Part shown: in pieces, positions 1-7,916 of the stretch
How the letters are laid out: each line of letters starts with the position of its first letter
Numbering within the stretch: the first letter of the stretch is position 1
Assembly (NCBI RefSeq): GCF_017753665.1
Contig: NZ_CP072524.1
Span: 2,418,001 to 2,482,000, forward strand
Length of the DNA: 64,000 nt
Origin: Neisseria sicca
GTDB lineage: Bacteria; Pseudomonadota; Gammaproteobacteria; Burkholderiales; Neisseriaceae
Reading direction: 5' to 3'
Made by a program: the position numbers and the translations under genes
Notes under the pieces: generated by a model
The model's input: only the letters and a program-made list of their open reading frames with translations
The model's database searches: none
What the model was told of the DNA's origin: nothing

Positions 1-1
1 T

Positions 2-541
2 TACCTGACTATTCAACAAAAACGCGATATCTTAATCCAATCGTCGGAGCGCATCGTCAAAGACAATTCTGCTCAACTCGATGCGTTGGCCGATTACCGT
101 TTTGACTTGGCGTATATCAGAAAAACGTCGGAAATCTTGGATTTGATGGCTAAAGATGATTCTTCGTTCAACGCTGCCATGATTATCGTGCCGGATAAGA
201 TCGGCAACAAACCGGTTTATCTGGCTTTTTCAGCCGACTCCACCCGTCTTACCCTGAGTGACGAAGTCGTGCCTGCCGCCAATCAGAATGCAGAAGGTGG
301 CGATAATTTCGTCGTGAATCGAAATGGTGAGAAAGTGGCGGTCAAGAAAACGGACTATGTCTATTCCCCGGATTTGAAGGGGCGCGAATACCTGCAAAAA
401 GTATTTGCCGGACAAACCCAGGAAATGCGCTATGAAGCGGAAGACGGTCATTACAGCCTCTGCCACCCTTACCGTAAAAACGGTAAAACCATCGTATTGT
501 GTTTCTCCGATTATCAGGAGTACGGAAAAATCGGTAGCTGA
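2..541 (+). CDS. C-terminal part of an unrecognised protein (5' cut by window edge)
   Basis: The frame is open from base 2 to the TGA at 539-541, giving about 179 residues of a protein that begins upstream of the window. The first in-window start-like codon (TTG at 86) is not a convincing start, because the reading continues without a break to the left edge. The visible part is soluble, starts with a charged helical stretch and then has mixed alpha/beta character with several short hydrophobic strands. There is no signal peptide or membrane segment in the visible part. I do not recognise the family. The next gene starts about 40 bases downstream on the same strand, so the two may be cotranscribed. 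Confidence 0.6.
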   Translation, partial: YLTIQQKRDILIQSSERIVKDNSAQLDALADYRFDLAYIRKTSEILDLMAKDDSSFNAAMIIVPDKIGNKPVYLAFSADSTRLTLSDEVVPAANQNAEGGDNFVVNRNGEKVAVKKTDYVYSPDLKGREYLQKVFAGQTQEMRYEAEDGHYSLCHPYRKNGKTIVLCFSDYQEYGKIGS

Positions 542-581
542 GTGTGGGAAAATCGGTTTCAATAGTACAGGAATACGTCAA

Positions 582-1313
582 GTGAATGATTTACAAGAAG
601 TATTGCTGAATAAGTATGTAGAGATTTTAAACAAACCGGAACATCAGAACTTATTGCGTGCAATTAGCAATAAAGACAATAAATTATCCAATATCCATTT
701 GGGCTTTGTCCCTGAGCATTATGAAAGCGCAGAACATAAAATTCTGATTGTCGGTCGAGAAACACGAAGTTGGTACGATAGCAAGAAATTTGATGAATAT
801 CATGCCGAAAATGTAAGGCAACTGATGTCGTTAAGCAAAGATTTTATTTGGCGGAATTTGACTGGGGATTTAAAAAGAAACACAAAAGGAGCAACATTTT
901 TCAATTTCGTCCGCAAGGTTGCCAAGCGAAGTGGGAATGAGGGCATCTTGTGGGCTAATATTTTTGCGGTGGACTATAAAACTAAACATCCTAAACATTC
1001 GGATTGGTTCGAAGATATAAAAACACTTTCCTGTAAATTGTTACGTGCCCAAATTGAAATTTTAAAGCCACAGATTATTCTTTTCGTGAGCGGAGACGGC
1101 GGCGTAGCGGCGCGGAGGGAGTGCTTTCCTGATTTGTCCGGCTCGGATCAAGGCATAAACGGCTTGAATAAGGGAAAACTGGAAAAATTTTCTTTTGAAG
1201 GTAATAAGGAAATAATATGTTACCGAGCACCTCATCCCAGTACCAGAAATCGAGAAGGAAGGCGTGCTTTAAAGGTGCTCGTCGAAGAGTTGCTGCCTTC
1301 TGCCAAAGTGTAA
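582..1313 (+). CDS. Putative uracil-DNA-glycosylase-fold protein, 243 aa
   Basis: The open frame extends back to 405, but that part overlaps the preceding gene. I start at GTG 582, which has an AGGA about nine bases ahead. The N-terminal third contains a hydrophobic strand running into a Gly-Arg-Glu-Thr turn (KILIVGRETRSW). The C-terminal part has a hydrophobic strand (IILFVSGDGG) and an APHPS motif near the end. A phosphate/water-binding loop early and an HPS-type loop late is the pattern of the uracil-DNA glycosylase superfamily. That match is by eye, so DNA repair or nucleotide-binding activity is inference. The gene could equally encode an uncharacterised member that lacks glycosylase activity. 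It ends 50 bases before murF. Confidence 0.5.
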   Translation: MNDLQEVLLNKYVEILNKPEHQNLLRAISNKDNKLSNIHLGFVPEHYESAEHKILIVGRETRSWYDSKKFDEYHAENVRQLMSLSKDFIWRNLTGDLKRNTKGATFFNFVRKVAKRSGNEGILWANIFAVDYKTKHPKHSDWFEDIKTLSCKLLRAQIEILKPQIILFVSGDGGVAARRECFPDLSGSDQGINGLNKGKLEKFSFEGNKEIICYRAPHPSTRNREGRRALKVLVEELLPSAKV

Positions 1314-1363
1314 AATGCCTTTGCAACAAAATGCCTGTTTGAAAAAAACAAACGAAAGAAACC

Positions 1364-2731
1364 ATGAAACCACTAGACCTAAATTTCATCTGCCGGACCC
1401 TCAACCTTCCGACGCCGTCTGAAAACAAACCCGTGTCGCGCATCGTAACCGACAGTCGCGACATCCGCGCGGGCGATGTGTTTTTTGCTTTGGCGGGTGA
1501 GCGGTTTGACGCGCATGATTTTGTTGAAGACGTATTGGCTGCGGGTGCGGCGGCGGTTGTGGTTTCGCGCGAAGATTGCGCTGCTTTGGATGGCGCGTTG
1601 AAAGTTGATGACACACTTGCCGCATTGCAAACGCTGGCGAAGGCATGGCGCGATAATGTGAACCCGTTTGTATTCGGCATTACCGGCTCGGGCGGCAAGA
1701 CGACGGTGAAGGAAATGCTGGCTGCGGTATTGCGCCGCCGTTTCGGCGATGATGCCGTTTTGGCGACGGCGGGCAACTTCAACAACCATATTGGGCTGCC
1801 GCTGACTTTGTTGAAATTAAACGAAAAACACTGCTATGCCGTGATCGAAATGGGTATGAACCATTTCGGCGAACTGGCGGTTTTGACGCAAATTGCCAAA
1901 CCCGATGCCGTTTTGGTCAACAACGCCCTGCGCGCCCATGTCGGCTGCGGTTTTGACGGTACGCTCGATATTGCCCAAGCGAAAAGCGAGATTTATCAAG
2001 GCTTGGGCGAGAACGGATTGGCTTTGATTCCGTGCGAAGACGAACATGCCGCCGTGTTTCAGACGAGCTCCCAAGGTCATCAGCAACAGACTTTCGGCGT
2101 CGATAGCGGCGATGTCCACGCGGAAAATATCGTGCTGAAACCTTTGTCGTGCGAATTTGATTTGGTGTGCGGCGACGAGCGCACAGCCGTGATGCTACCT
2201 GTTCCCGGCCGCCACAATGTTCACAACGCCGCTGCTGCTGCCGCGCTGGCTTTGGCTGCGGGTTTGAGTTTGGACGATGTGGCGGAAGGTTTGAAAGGCT
2301 TCAGCAATATCAAAGGTCGTCTGAACGTCAAAGCCGGCATCAAAGGCGCGACCCTGATTGACGATACTTACAATGCAAACCCCGACAGCATGAAAGCCGC
2401 GATTGACGTGTTGGCGCGTATGCCTTCGCCGCGTATTTTTGTGATGGGCGATATGGGCGAACTGGGCGAGGATGAAGCCGCCGCCATGCACGCCGAGGTC
2501 GGCGCGTACGCCCGCGACCAAGGCATCGAAGCGGCTTATTTTGTCGGCGACAACAGCGTCGAAGCGGCGGAAACGTTTGGCGCGGACGGTTTGTGGTTCG
2601 CTGCCAAAGACCCGCTGATTCAAGTGTTGAGCCACAATTTGCCCGAACACGCCACCGTATTGGTGAAAGGTTCGCGCTTTATGAAGATGGAAGAAGTCGT
2701 CGAGGCGTTGACGGATAAAGAGGTCGTCTGA
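1364..2731 (+). CDS. murF: UDP-N-acetylmuramoyl-tripeptide--D-alanyl-D-alanine ligase
   Basis: This cytoplasmic Mur ligase adds D-Ala-D-Ala to the UDP-MurNAc-tripeptide using ATP, the last soluble step in peptidoglycan precursor synthesis. The 455-residue length is normal. The Mur ligase ATP loop (GITGSGGKTT) lies near residues 104-113, followed by a NFNNHIG-type substrate segment and EMGMNHFGE. The C-terminal domain carries DDTYNANPDS near residue 332 and GDMGELG. The product feeds MraY, encoded about 1.9 kb downstream; the genes between have been disturbed by an insertion sequence. The last codons and the TGA stop are made of a DUS (2722-2734). Confidence 0.96.
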   Translation: MKPLDLNFICRTLNLPTPSENKPVSRIVTDSRDIRAGDVFFALAGERFDAHDFVEDVLAAGAAAVVVSREDCAALDGALKVDDTLAALQTLAKAWRDNVNPFVFGITGSGGKTTVKEMLAAVLRRRFGDDAVLATAGNFNNHIGLPLTLLKLNEKHCYAVIEMGMNHFGELAVLTQIAKPDAVLVNNALRAHVGCGFDGTLDIAQAKSEIYQGLGENGLALIPCEDEHAAVFQTSSQGHQQQTFGVDSGDVHAENIVLKPLSCEFDLVCGDERTAVMLPVPGRHNVHNAAAAAALALAAGLSLDDVAEGLKGFSNIKGRLNVKAGIKGATLIDDTYNANPDSMKAAIDVLARMPSPRIFVMGDMGELGEDEAAAMHAEVGAYARDQGIEAAYFVGDNSVEAAETFGADGLWFAAKDPLIQVLSHNLPEHATVLVKGSRFMKMEEVVEALTDKEVV

Positions 2732-3055
2732 AAATGGGGCAGAAAAGAAAACGACCTATACTGTTGCAAGTTATCGTTGGGATGATAGTAGTGGCAGCAG
2801 TTTTATGGCCTGCGACAGTGTGGCTTTACATCGAAAATGTAGGATTTGAGACAATAAGGACAGCATACGAAATCACAAGTGGACGTTTACTTTGGTTTTG
2901 GTTAGGAAATTTTTATTTGCTTGTGCAAGTCATATTGATGCTGGTTACTGCTGTTGGACTATGGAGAGGTAAGGATTGGGCGCGTAGGTTGTGGCTATTT
3001 AGTTGCATTCTGTATATCGGCGGATTCGCATTTGAAGTGCAACTTTCCCTAACAG

Positions 3056-3088
3056 AAAAAGGCCAGTATGCGGTAGCATACGGCCTTT
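3056..3088 (+). terminator. Hairpin near left end of the IS30 element
   Basis: AAAGGCC and GGCCTTT arms with an inner TATGC/GCATA stem flank a four-base loop, 20 bp ahead of the transposase ATG. Such a structure could stop or fold transcripts reading in from murF. The role is inferred from position only. Confidence 0.5.
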
Positions 3089-3106
3089 CCTGCAAGAAAG
3101 ATTGCC

Positions 3107-4072
3107 ATGAGCTACACACAACTGACCCAAGACGAACGATACCATATCCAATACCTGTCCCGCCACTGCACCGTCACAGAAATCGCCAAACAGCTTAACC
3201 GCCACAAAAGCACCATCAGCCGCGAAATCAGACGGCACCGCACCCAAGGGCAGCAATACAGTGCCGAAAAAGCACAGAAGCAGAGCCGGACTATCAAACA
3301 GCGTAAGCGAAAGCCCTATAAGCTTGATTCGCAGCTGATTCAACACATCGACACCCTTATCCGCCGCAAACTCAGTCCCGAACAAGTATGCGCCTACCTG
3401 CGCAAACATCACGGGATAACACTCCACCACAGCACCATTTACCGCTACCTCCGCCAAGACAAAAGCAACGGCGGCACCTTGTGGCAACACCTCAGAATAT
3501 GCAGCAAACCCTACCGCAAACGCTACGGCAGCACATGGACCAGAGGCAAAGTGCCCAACCGCGTCGGCATAGAAAACCGACCCGCCATCGTCGACCAGAA
3601 AGCCCGCATCGGCGATTGGGAAGCCGACACCATCGTCGGCAAAGGACAGAAAAGCGCATTACTGACCTTGGTCGAACGCGTTACCCGCTACACCATCATC
3701 TGCAAATTGGACAGCCTCAAAGCCGAAGACACTGCTCTGGCAGCCATTAGGGTATTAAGGGCACATAAAGCCAGAGTCCACACCATCACCATGGACAACG
3801 GTAAAGAATTTTACCAACACACCAAAATAGCCAAAGCATTGAAAGCGGAGACTTATTTTTGCCGCCCCTACCATTCTTGGGAGAAAGGGCTGAATGAGAA
3901 CACCAACGGACTCATCCGACAATATTTCCCCAAACAAACCGATTTCCGGAACATCAGTGATCGGGAGATACGCAGGGTTCAAGATGAGTTGAACCACCGG
4001 CCAAGAAAAACACTTGGCTACGAAACGCCAAGTGTTTTATTCTTGAATCTGTTCCAACCACTAGTACCATAG
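3107..4072 (+). CDS. IS30-family transposase (IS1655-like), 321 aa
   Basis: The protein has the IS30 layout: an N-terminal helix-turn-helix (TEIAKQLNRHKSTISREIRR, about residues 24-43), a second DNA-binding segment (LSPEQVCAYLRKHHG), and an rve-type DDE catalytic core. The core shows IGDWEADTIVG with the first Asp, TMDNGKEF with the second, and a Glu in WEKGLNENTNG. The length is full and no frameshift is seen, so the enzyme is probably intact and the element potentially mobile. A perfect 12-bp inverted repeat lies within the last 20 codons (4007-4038). IS1655 is the known neisserial member; the assignment is from memory of its sequence. Confidence 0.92.
   Translation: MSYTQLTQDERYHIQYLSRHCTVTEIAKQLNRHKSTISREIRRHRTQGQQYSAEKAQKQSRTIKQRKRKPYKLDSQLIQHIDTLIRRKLSPEQVCAYLRKHHGITLHHSTIYRYLRQDKSNGGTLWQHLRICSKPYRKRYGSTWTRGKVPNRVGIENRPAIVDQKARIGDWEADTIVGKGQKSALLTLVERVTRYTIICKLDSLKAEDTALAAIRVLRAHKARVHTITMDNGKEFYQHTKIAKALKAETYFCRPYHSWEKGLNENTNGLIRQYFPKQTDFRNISDREIRRVQDELNHRPRKTLGYETPSVLFLNLFQPLVP
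4007..4038 (+). terminator. Perfect 12-bp hairpin inside the 3' end of the IS30 transposase gene
   Basis: AAAACACTTGGC (4007-4018) and GCCAAGTGTTTT (4027-4038) form a perfect stem with an 8-base loop, followed by a T-rich run. It has the form of a Rho-independent terminator but lies about 34 bases before the stop codon of the transposase, so some transcripts may lack the end of the gene. Confidence 0.55.
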
Positions 4073-4261
4073 TGTTGCACTTGAAATCCGAATCCAAGAT
4101 CGTTTACAATACAGTCAATTATTTAACTGTGAGTTGGGCAAGTTGGTTGTCATGGCCGGATGTTGTTATTCGTGCTGCAATTTGTTATAGCCTATTTTAC
4201 TTACATCCTAAAGATTATTTTCAGACTCAAGAAAATAAAACTTGAAAAGACCGTCAGAAAT

Positions 4262-4435
4262 ATGAAAAAGATTTTTCTATTGGCTAGTTTGCTGATTGCC
4301 ACGTTTTATGCCGGAATGAAAGTACAGGCATTTATTTATGAAGATACCTGTTTGGACTTGGGCGGCGGCAAAAATCCGGGAAATTATCCGATTTGCGTGA
4401 TTGAGAAAGACGCTAACGCCGCTGCTACTCAATAA
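4262..4435 (+). CDS. Small secreted or periplasmic protein, 57 aa
   Basis: I start at ATG 4262 because it begins a clear signal peptide: MKK, a hydrophobic core, and a likely cleavage after VQA near residue 23. The mature part is only about 34 residues, with two Cys that could form a disulfide (DTC...YPIC). An open frame continues upstream to 4160 but is AT-rich and looks non-coding. The gene lies between the split membrane gene and mraY, inside a peptidoglycan gene block. I do not recognise a function. Confidence 0.6.
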   Translation: MKKIFLLASLLIATFYAGMKVQAFIYEDTCLDLGGGKNPGNYPICVIEKDANAAATQ

Positions 4436-4538
4436 TGTTGCCATCTCTCTAAACAACGGATAACGGGTTTGTCAGAAACCAGCATAGAGAGTGAACTTCA
4501 GCAGGCGCTGACTGTCATAAGCAGCTTGATAATCAACA

Positions 4539-4567
4539 AAGGTCGTCTGAAACTTTTTCAGACGACC
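4539..4567 (+). terminator. Inverted DUS pair
   Basis: AAGGTCGTCTGAAA and TTTCAGACGACC are arranged as a stem with a very short loop, about 65 bp before mraY. Such pairs act as uptake signals and often as terminators in Neisseria. There is no long T-run after it, so termination may be weak. Confidence 0.6.
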
Positions 4568-4630
4568 CAAAAACCAAACTTTAAAACGGGCGATAAGCCC
4601 AATGTAACAACAAAAACAAAAGGAAGCCCC

Positions 4631-5713
4631 ATGTTTTTATGGCTTGCACATTTCAGTAACTGGTTGTCCGGTCTGAATATCTTTCAATACACCACATTCC
4701 GCGCCGTCATGGCAGCCTTGACCGCCTTGGCGTTTTCCCTGCTGCTCGGTCCGTGGACCATCCGTAAACTGACGCAGTTGAAAGTCGGGCAGGCGGTACG
4801 CACCGACGGGCCGCAAACCCACCTCATCAAAAACGGCACGCCGACCATGGGCGGTTCGCTGATTCTGACCGCCATCACCGTGTCCACAATTTTGTGGGGC
4901 AACTGGGCAAACCCGTATATTTGGATTCTCTTGGGCGTATTGCTCGCCACGGGTGCGCTCGGTTTTTACGACGACTGGCGCAAAGTCGTCTATAAAGACC
5001 CCAACGGCGTTTCTCCCAAATTCAAAATGGTGTGGCAGTCGAGCGTCGCCATCATCGCCGCGCTTGCCCTGTTTTACCTTGCTTCCAATAGCTCCAACAA
5101 CATCCTCATCGTCCCCTTCTTCAAACAAGTCGCCTTGCCGCTGGGCGTGGTCGGCTTCGTCGTTCTGACCTATCTGACCATCGTCGGCACTTCCAACGCC
5201 GTCAACCTAACCGACGGTCTTGACGGACTTGCCGCCTTCCCCGTCGTCCTCGTCGCCGCCGGCCTCGCCATCTTCGCCTACGCCAGCGGACACTCGCAAT
5301 TCGCCCAATACCTGCAACTGCCTTATGTCGCAGGCGCGAACGAAGTCGTGATTTTCTGTACCGCCATGTGCGGCGCGTGTCTCGGATTTTTATGGTTCAA
5401 CGCCTATCCCGCGCAAGTCTTTATGGGCGACGTCGGTGCGCTGGCATTGGGCGCGGCACTCGGTACCGTTGCTGTCATCGTCCGCCAAGAGTTCGTCCTC
5501 GTCATCATGGGCGGCCTGTTCGTCGTTGAAGCCGTGTCCGTCATGCTTCAGGTCGGCTGGTATAAGAAAACCAAAAAACGCATCTTCCTGATGGCGCCTA
5601 TCCACCACCACTACGAACAAAAAGGCTGGAAAGAAACCCAAGTCGTCGTCCGCTTCTGGATTATCACCATCGTCTTGGTGTTAATCGGATTGAGTACGCT
5701 GAAAATCCGTTAA
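4631..5713 (+). CDS. mraY: Phospho-N-acetylmuramoyl-pentapeptide-transferase
   Basis: This polytopic inner-membrane enzyme transfers phospho-MurNAc-pentapeptide to undecaprenyl phosphate, forming lipid I. I start at ATG 4631, preceded by AAAAGGAAG, which gives 360 residues, the standard length; the longer open frame to 4469 runs through a DUS hairpin. Family motifs are present: DDWRK near residue 113, NLTDGLDGLA near 192, FMGDVGALALG, and PIHHHYEQKG near 324. About ten hydrophobic segments alternate with short loops. It uses the MurF product made by the gene at 1364. Confidence 0.97.
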   Translation: MFLWLAHFSNWLSGLNIFQYTTFRAVMAALTALAFSLLLGPWTIRKLTQLKVGQAVRTDGPQTHLIKNGTPTMGGSLILTAITVSTILWGNWANPYIWILLGVLLATGALGFYDDWRKVVYKDPNGVSPKFKMVWQSSVAIIAALALFYLASNSSNNILIVPFFKQVALPLGVVGFVVLTYLTIVGTSNAVNLTDGLDGLAAFPVVLVAAGLAIFAYASGHSQFAQYLQLPYVAGANEVVIFCTAMCGACLGFLWFNAYPAQVFMGDVGALALGAALGTVAVIVRQEFVLVIMGGLFVVEAVSVMLQVGWYKKTKKRIFLMAPIHHHYEQKGWKETQVVVRFWIITIVLVLIGLSTLKIR

Positions 5714-5732
5714 CTATTCAGATCAATATCGA

Positions 5733-5768
5733 AAAGGTCGTCTGAAACAGATTTCAGACGACCTTTTT
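5733..5768 (+). terminator. Inverted DUS terminator after mraY
   Basis: AAAAGGTCGTCTGAAA and TTTCAGACGACCTTTTTC form a stem with a T-run 20 bp after the mraY stop. It lies between convergent genes and can serve both strands. Confidence 0.8.
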
Positions 5769-5878
5769 CTTTGTTTGAAAGAGAAACAGAAATCACAGGA
5801 TTTGCTTTGAGGGCTTTCAAAAGTATCTGTTTGAAACGATACTGTGATTGCTGTTCAGCCCTTTAGATTTAATCGGCG

Positions 5879-6538
5879 CTACTCCGCCCAAATCACTGTT
5901 TCCGACGCATCGCGGCGCGGTTTCGGGTTAATGTCGCGCACACGGTAGCCGAAGGTTGCGGCGACGGATAAGCCGTAATTCTCAGGATCGAGCAATCTGG
6001 CTTCGGCAAGGATTTTTTCCACTTCAGCATACTCCATACCTTCAATGGCGCAAGAATCGATGCCGAGCATCGCCGCGCCGGTGAGCATATTGCCCAGCGC
6101 GATGTAGGTTTGCTTGCTTGCCCAGTCAAACAGGGCGCGTTCGTCGTCGGCGATGGGCATATCGTGGGTTTGGAAACGGCGGTAGCGTTCAAATGCGCCC
6201 GCCCTCTCTTCAGCGGTCAGACCGCGTCTGTCCATCATTTCTTCAAAAGCGGGACTGTCGTAGCGGGCGTGTTTTCGTGCCAATAGGAAAACGACATGGC
6301 TGGCCTCCAAAATGGAAGCCTGCATCCCCCAAGCAAAGGGTTTGATTTTTTCGCGCAATGCTGTGTTCTGCACAACCACAAACTGCCACGGCTCGCAGCC
6401 GACGGAGCTGGGCGAAAGGCGGCCGAAATCAAGGACGGCGGCAAAATCTTCGGCACTGATTTTGCGCGCGGGGTCGTAATAGCGGACGGAAACGCGGCGT
6501 TTGAAAATTTCGAGGGCTTGTTCGCGGGTCAGTATCAT
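5879..6538 (-). CDS. Nitroreductase-family NAD(P)H-dependent flavin oxidoreductase, 219 aa
   Basis: The protein has the nitroreductase fold signature: an N-terminal RRVSVRYYDP segment that contacts FMN phosphate, SPSSVGCEPWQFVVV in the first third, and a C-terminal VAATFGYR segment. Members reduce nitro or quinone compounds with NAD(P)H and bind FMN as cytoplasmic dimers; the natural substrate cannot be read from sequence. I start at ATG 6538 because it is preceded by AAAGGAA and overlaps the upstream stop (ATGA, 6535-6538). A longer frame to 6583 lies inside the upstream gene. The overlap indicates translational coupling with the dehydrogenase gene. Confidence 0.9.
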   Translation of the reverse strand: MILTREQALEIFKRRVSVRYYDPARKISAEDFAAVLDFGRLSPSSVGCEPWQFVVVQNTALREKIKPFAWGMQASILEASHVVFLLARKHARYDSPAFEEMMDRRGLTAEERAGAFERYRRFQTHDMPIADDERALFDWASKQTYIALGNMLTGAAMLGIDSCAIEGMEYAEVEKILAEARLLDPENYGLSVAATFGYRVRDINPKPRRDASETVIWAE

Positions 6539-7662
6539 GATGATTCCTTTGATTGAGTATGGAAGGGGCTTCCTTTCGGACAATCAGAATGGTCAAACGT
6601 TCGCAAAGTTTGCAAGACCAGCGGCAGCGAAACCGTTTGACGGTTGTGTGCAGAAAGGTAGGCGGCGTTAATCAGCTCCAGCGATTTCAAGCCTTCGCGC
6701 CCATCGACAACAGGATCGGCCTTGCCGCGCAACACATCGACAACATTCCGATAATACAGCGGATGTCCGAAACCGTACACCGACGTGGTTTCGTAATTGG
6801 CGGTTTTGACCTGCTCGTCGTAATCACGTTCATTGGCAAAATTCCATTCCTGAATTTCGTTCACCGCCATGCCGCCGATGCGTACCGTGCCGGTTTCGCC
6901 CAAAATGGTAATCGAGCCTTCGAGGTTTTTCGGATAGGTACACATGGTTACCGCCATCGAACCGAACGTGCCGTCGCGCCAACGGAGGTTCATCACGCCT
7001 GTGTCTTCGGCTTCAATTTTGCGGTGGGTCGCAATCATCGCCTGCACTTCCGCCACCGGGCCGATGAGCCATTCCATCAAATCGACGTAGTGGCTGGCTT
7101 GGTTCATGAACGCGCCACCGTCCAGCTTCCAAGTGCCGCGCCAACCACCCCCTTGGTCGTAATACGACTGCGGGCGCGTCCAAAAAACATTCAAATGCAC
7201 CATATAGATTTTGCCGAAGCGTTGTTCCGTGACCGCGCGTTTGAGCAGTTGCAGCGTGGCGTTGAGGCGGTTTTGTTTCACCACAAACAAGCGTTTGCCC
7301 GCTTTATCGGAGGCTTGAACCATGCGTTCACCGTCCGTAAAGCAGGTTGCCATCGGCTTTTCGGTAACGACGTGAAAACCCGCTTCCAATGCCTCAACTG
7401 CCTGTTCGGGATGCAAACCGGACGGCGTGGTGATGACGATTACGTCGGCATCGGTTTCGGCGAGCATTTCCGTATAGCAGGTATAGCCTTTCGCACCAGT
7501 GCGCTTGACCGCTGTTGCAAGCGCGGCAGGATCGATGTCGCATACAGCAACGAGTTCGCAATCTTCCTGCAACAATTCAAAAGAACCGAAATGATTGTTG
7601 GAAATACGGCCGCAACCGACTAAGGCGAATTTGATTTTACGATCGGAGATGGGTTCAGACAT
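6535..7662 (-). CDS. Gfo/Idh/MocA-family oxidoreductase, 375 aa (WbpB/WlbA-like candidate)
   Basis: An N-terminal Rossmann domain (FALVGCGRISNNH, about residues 12-24) is followed by the family's EKPMA motif near residue 100 and a C-terminal alpha/beta substrate domain with KLDGGAFMNQASHYVD around residues 178-193. Members are NAD(P)-dependent sugar dehydrogenases. Length and motifs resemble WbpB/WlbA, which oxidises C3 of a UDP-N-acetyl-hexuronate, but other sugar substrates are possible. The gene is coupled by a 4-base overlap to the nitroreductase downstream. A WbpA-like dehydrogenase that could make a uronate substrate is encoded at 27505-28812, about 20 kb away. A DUS-like sequence lies just upstream of the start. 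Confidence 0.85.
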   Translation of the reverse strand: MSEPISDRKIKFALVGCGRISNNHFGSFELLQEDCELVAVCDIDPAALATAVKRTGAKGYTCYTEMLAETDADVIVITTPSGLHPEQAVEALEAGFHVVTEKPMATCFTDGERMVQASDKAGKRLFVVKQNRLNATLQLLKRAVTEQRFGKIYMVHLNVFWTRPQSYYDQGGGWRGTWKLDGGAFMNQASHYVDLMEWLIGPVAEVQAMIATHRKIEAEDTGVMNLRWRDGTFGSMAVTMCTYPKNLEGSITILGETGTVRIGGMAVNEIQEWNFANERDYDEQVKTANYETTSVYGFGHPLYYRNVVDVLRGKADPVVDGREGLKSLELINAAYLSAHNRQTVSLPLVLQTLRTFDHSDCPKGSPFHTQSKESS

Positions 7663-7742
7663 TTTCAGACGACGTAACAGAAAAAATGGGGGGATTATAG
7701 TGACATTTTGGTGAAGCGTTATAGACGGAAAAGCGCAAAGAT

Positions 7743-7780
7743 ATCGTCTGAAAATCTGATTTTGGTTTTTCAGACGACCT
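7743..7780. terminator. Inverted DUS pair (one arm degenerate)
   Basis: ATCGTCTGAAAA and TTTTCAGACGACCT face each other with a 12-base loop in the 250-bp gap between the dehydrogenase gene and the small membrane-protein gene. It may be both an uptake signal and a weak hairpin. The genes here are divergent, so its role as a terminator is unclear. Confidence 0.45.
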
Positions 7781-7916
7781 TTTACGTTAGGTTTGGTTTA
7801 TCTCTCTTACGTGTCTGTCTGAAATGATGCAGGACAGTGCGGTCTGTTGTGGAAATGACGAGACGGATATTTTCTGTTTTAATTCCCCTATCGACAGCCC
7901 ACCGTCGGGAGGTAGT

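Larger units (their letters stand above)
3030..4087 (+). mobile_element. IS30-family insertion sequence (IS1655-like)
   Basis: The element carries one IS30-type transposase gene and inverted ends: ATTTGAAGTGCAAC on the left and GTTGCACTTGAAAT on the right, one mismatch apart. The flanks extend the symmetry (GGATTCG before, CGAATCC after), so the inverted repeat can be read as 22 bases from 3022 to 4095, and the exact boundary is uncertain by up to about 8 bp. I see no clear target duplication. IS30 elements prefer palindromic targets, so the outer symmetry may belong to the target site. A hairpin at 3056-3088 sits between the left end and the transposase start. Confidence 0.85.
2734..4245 (+). 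pseudogene. Small membrane protein gene interrupted by an IS30-family element
   Basis: An ORF starts with ATG two bases after the murF stop and encodes at least three hydrophobic segments (about residues 10-30, 50-75 and 85-100). It looks like a polytopic inner-membrane protein of unknown function. At about 3029 the sequence enters an IS30-family element, and the remaining open frame to 3198 is element sequence, not native protein. Just past the right end (4093 onward) an in-frame stretch resumes, with a Trp-rich hydrophobic segment and a TGA at 4243-4245; this fits the missing C-terminus. Removing 1,059 bp restores one frame of about 150 residues. The intact protein is therefore not made here. 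Confidence 0.75.

Noticed and set aside
2734..3198. 154-codon ORF as an intact gene after murF
   Set aside because: Its last ~55 codons are insertion-sequence DNA; the native C-terminus is found past the element.
7500..7662. Reading the Gfo/Idh/MocA protein as inositol dehydrogenase
   Set aside because: No inositol catabolic genes nearby; the overall length and a sugar-locus context in the same window fit a nucleotide-sugar or generic sugar dehydrogenase better, though the substrate stays open.
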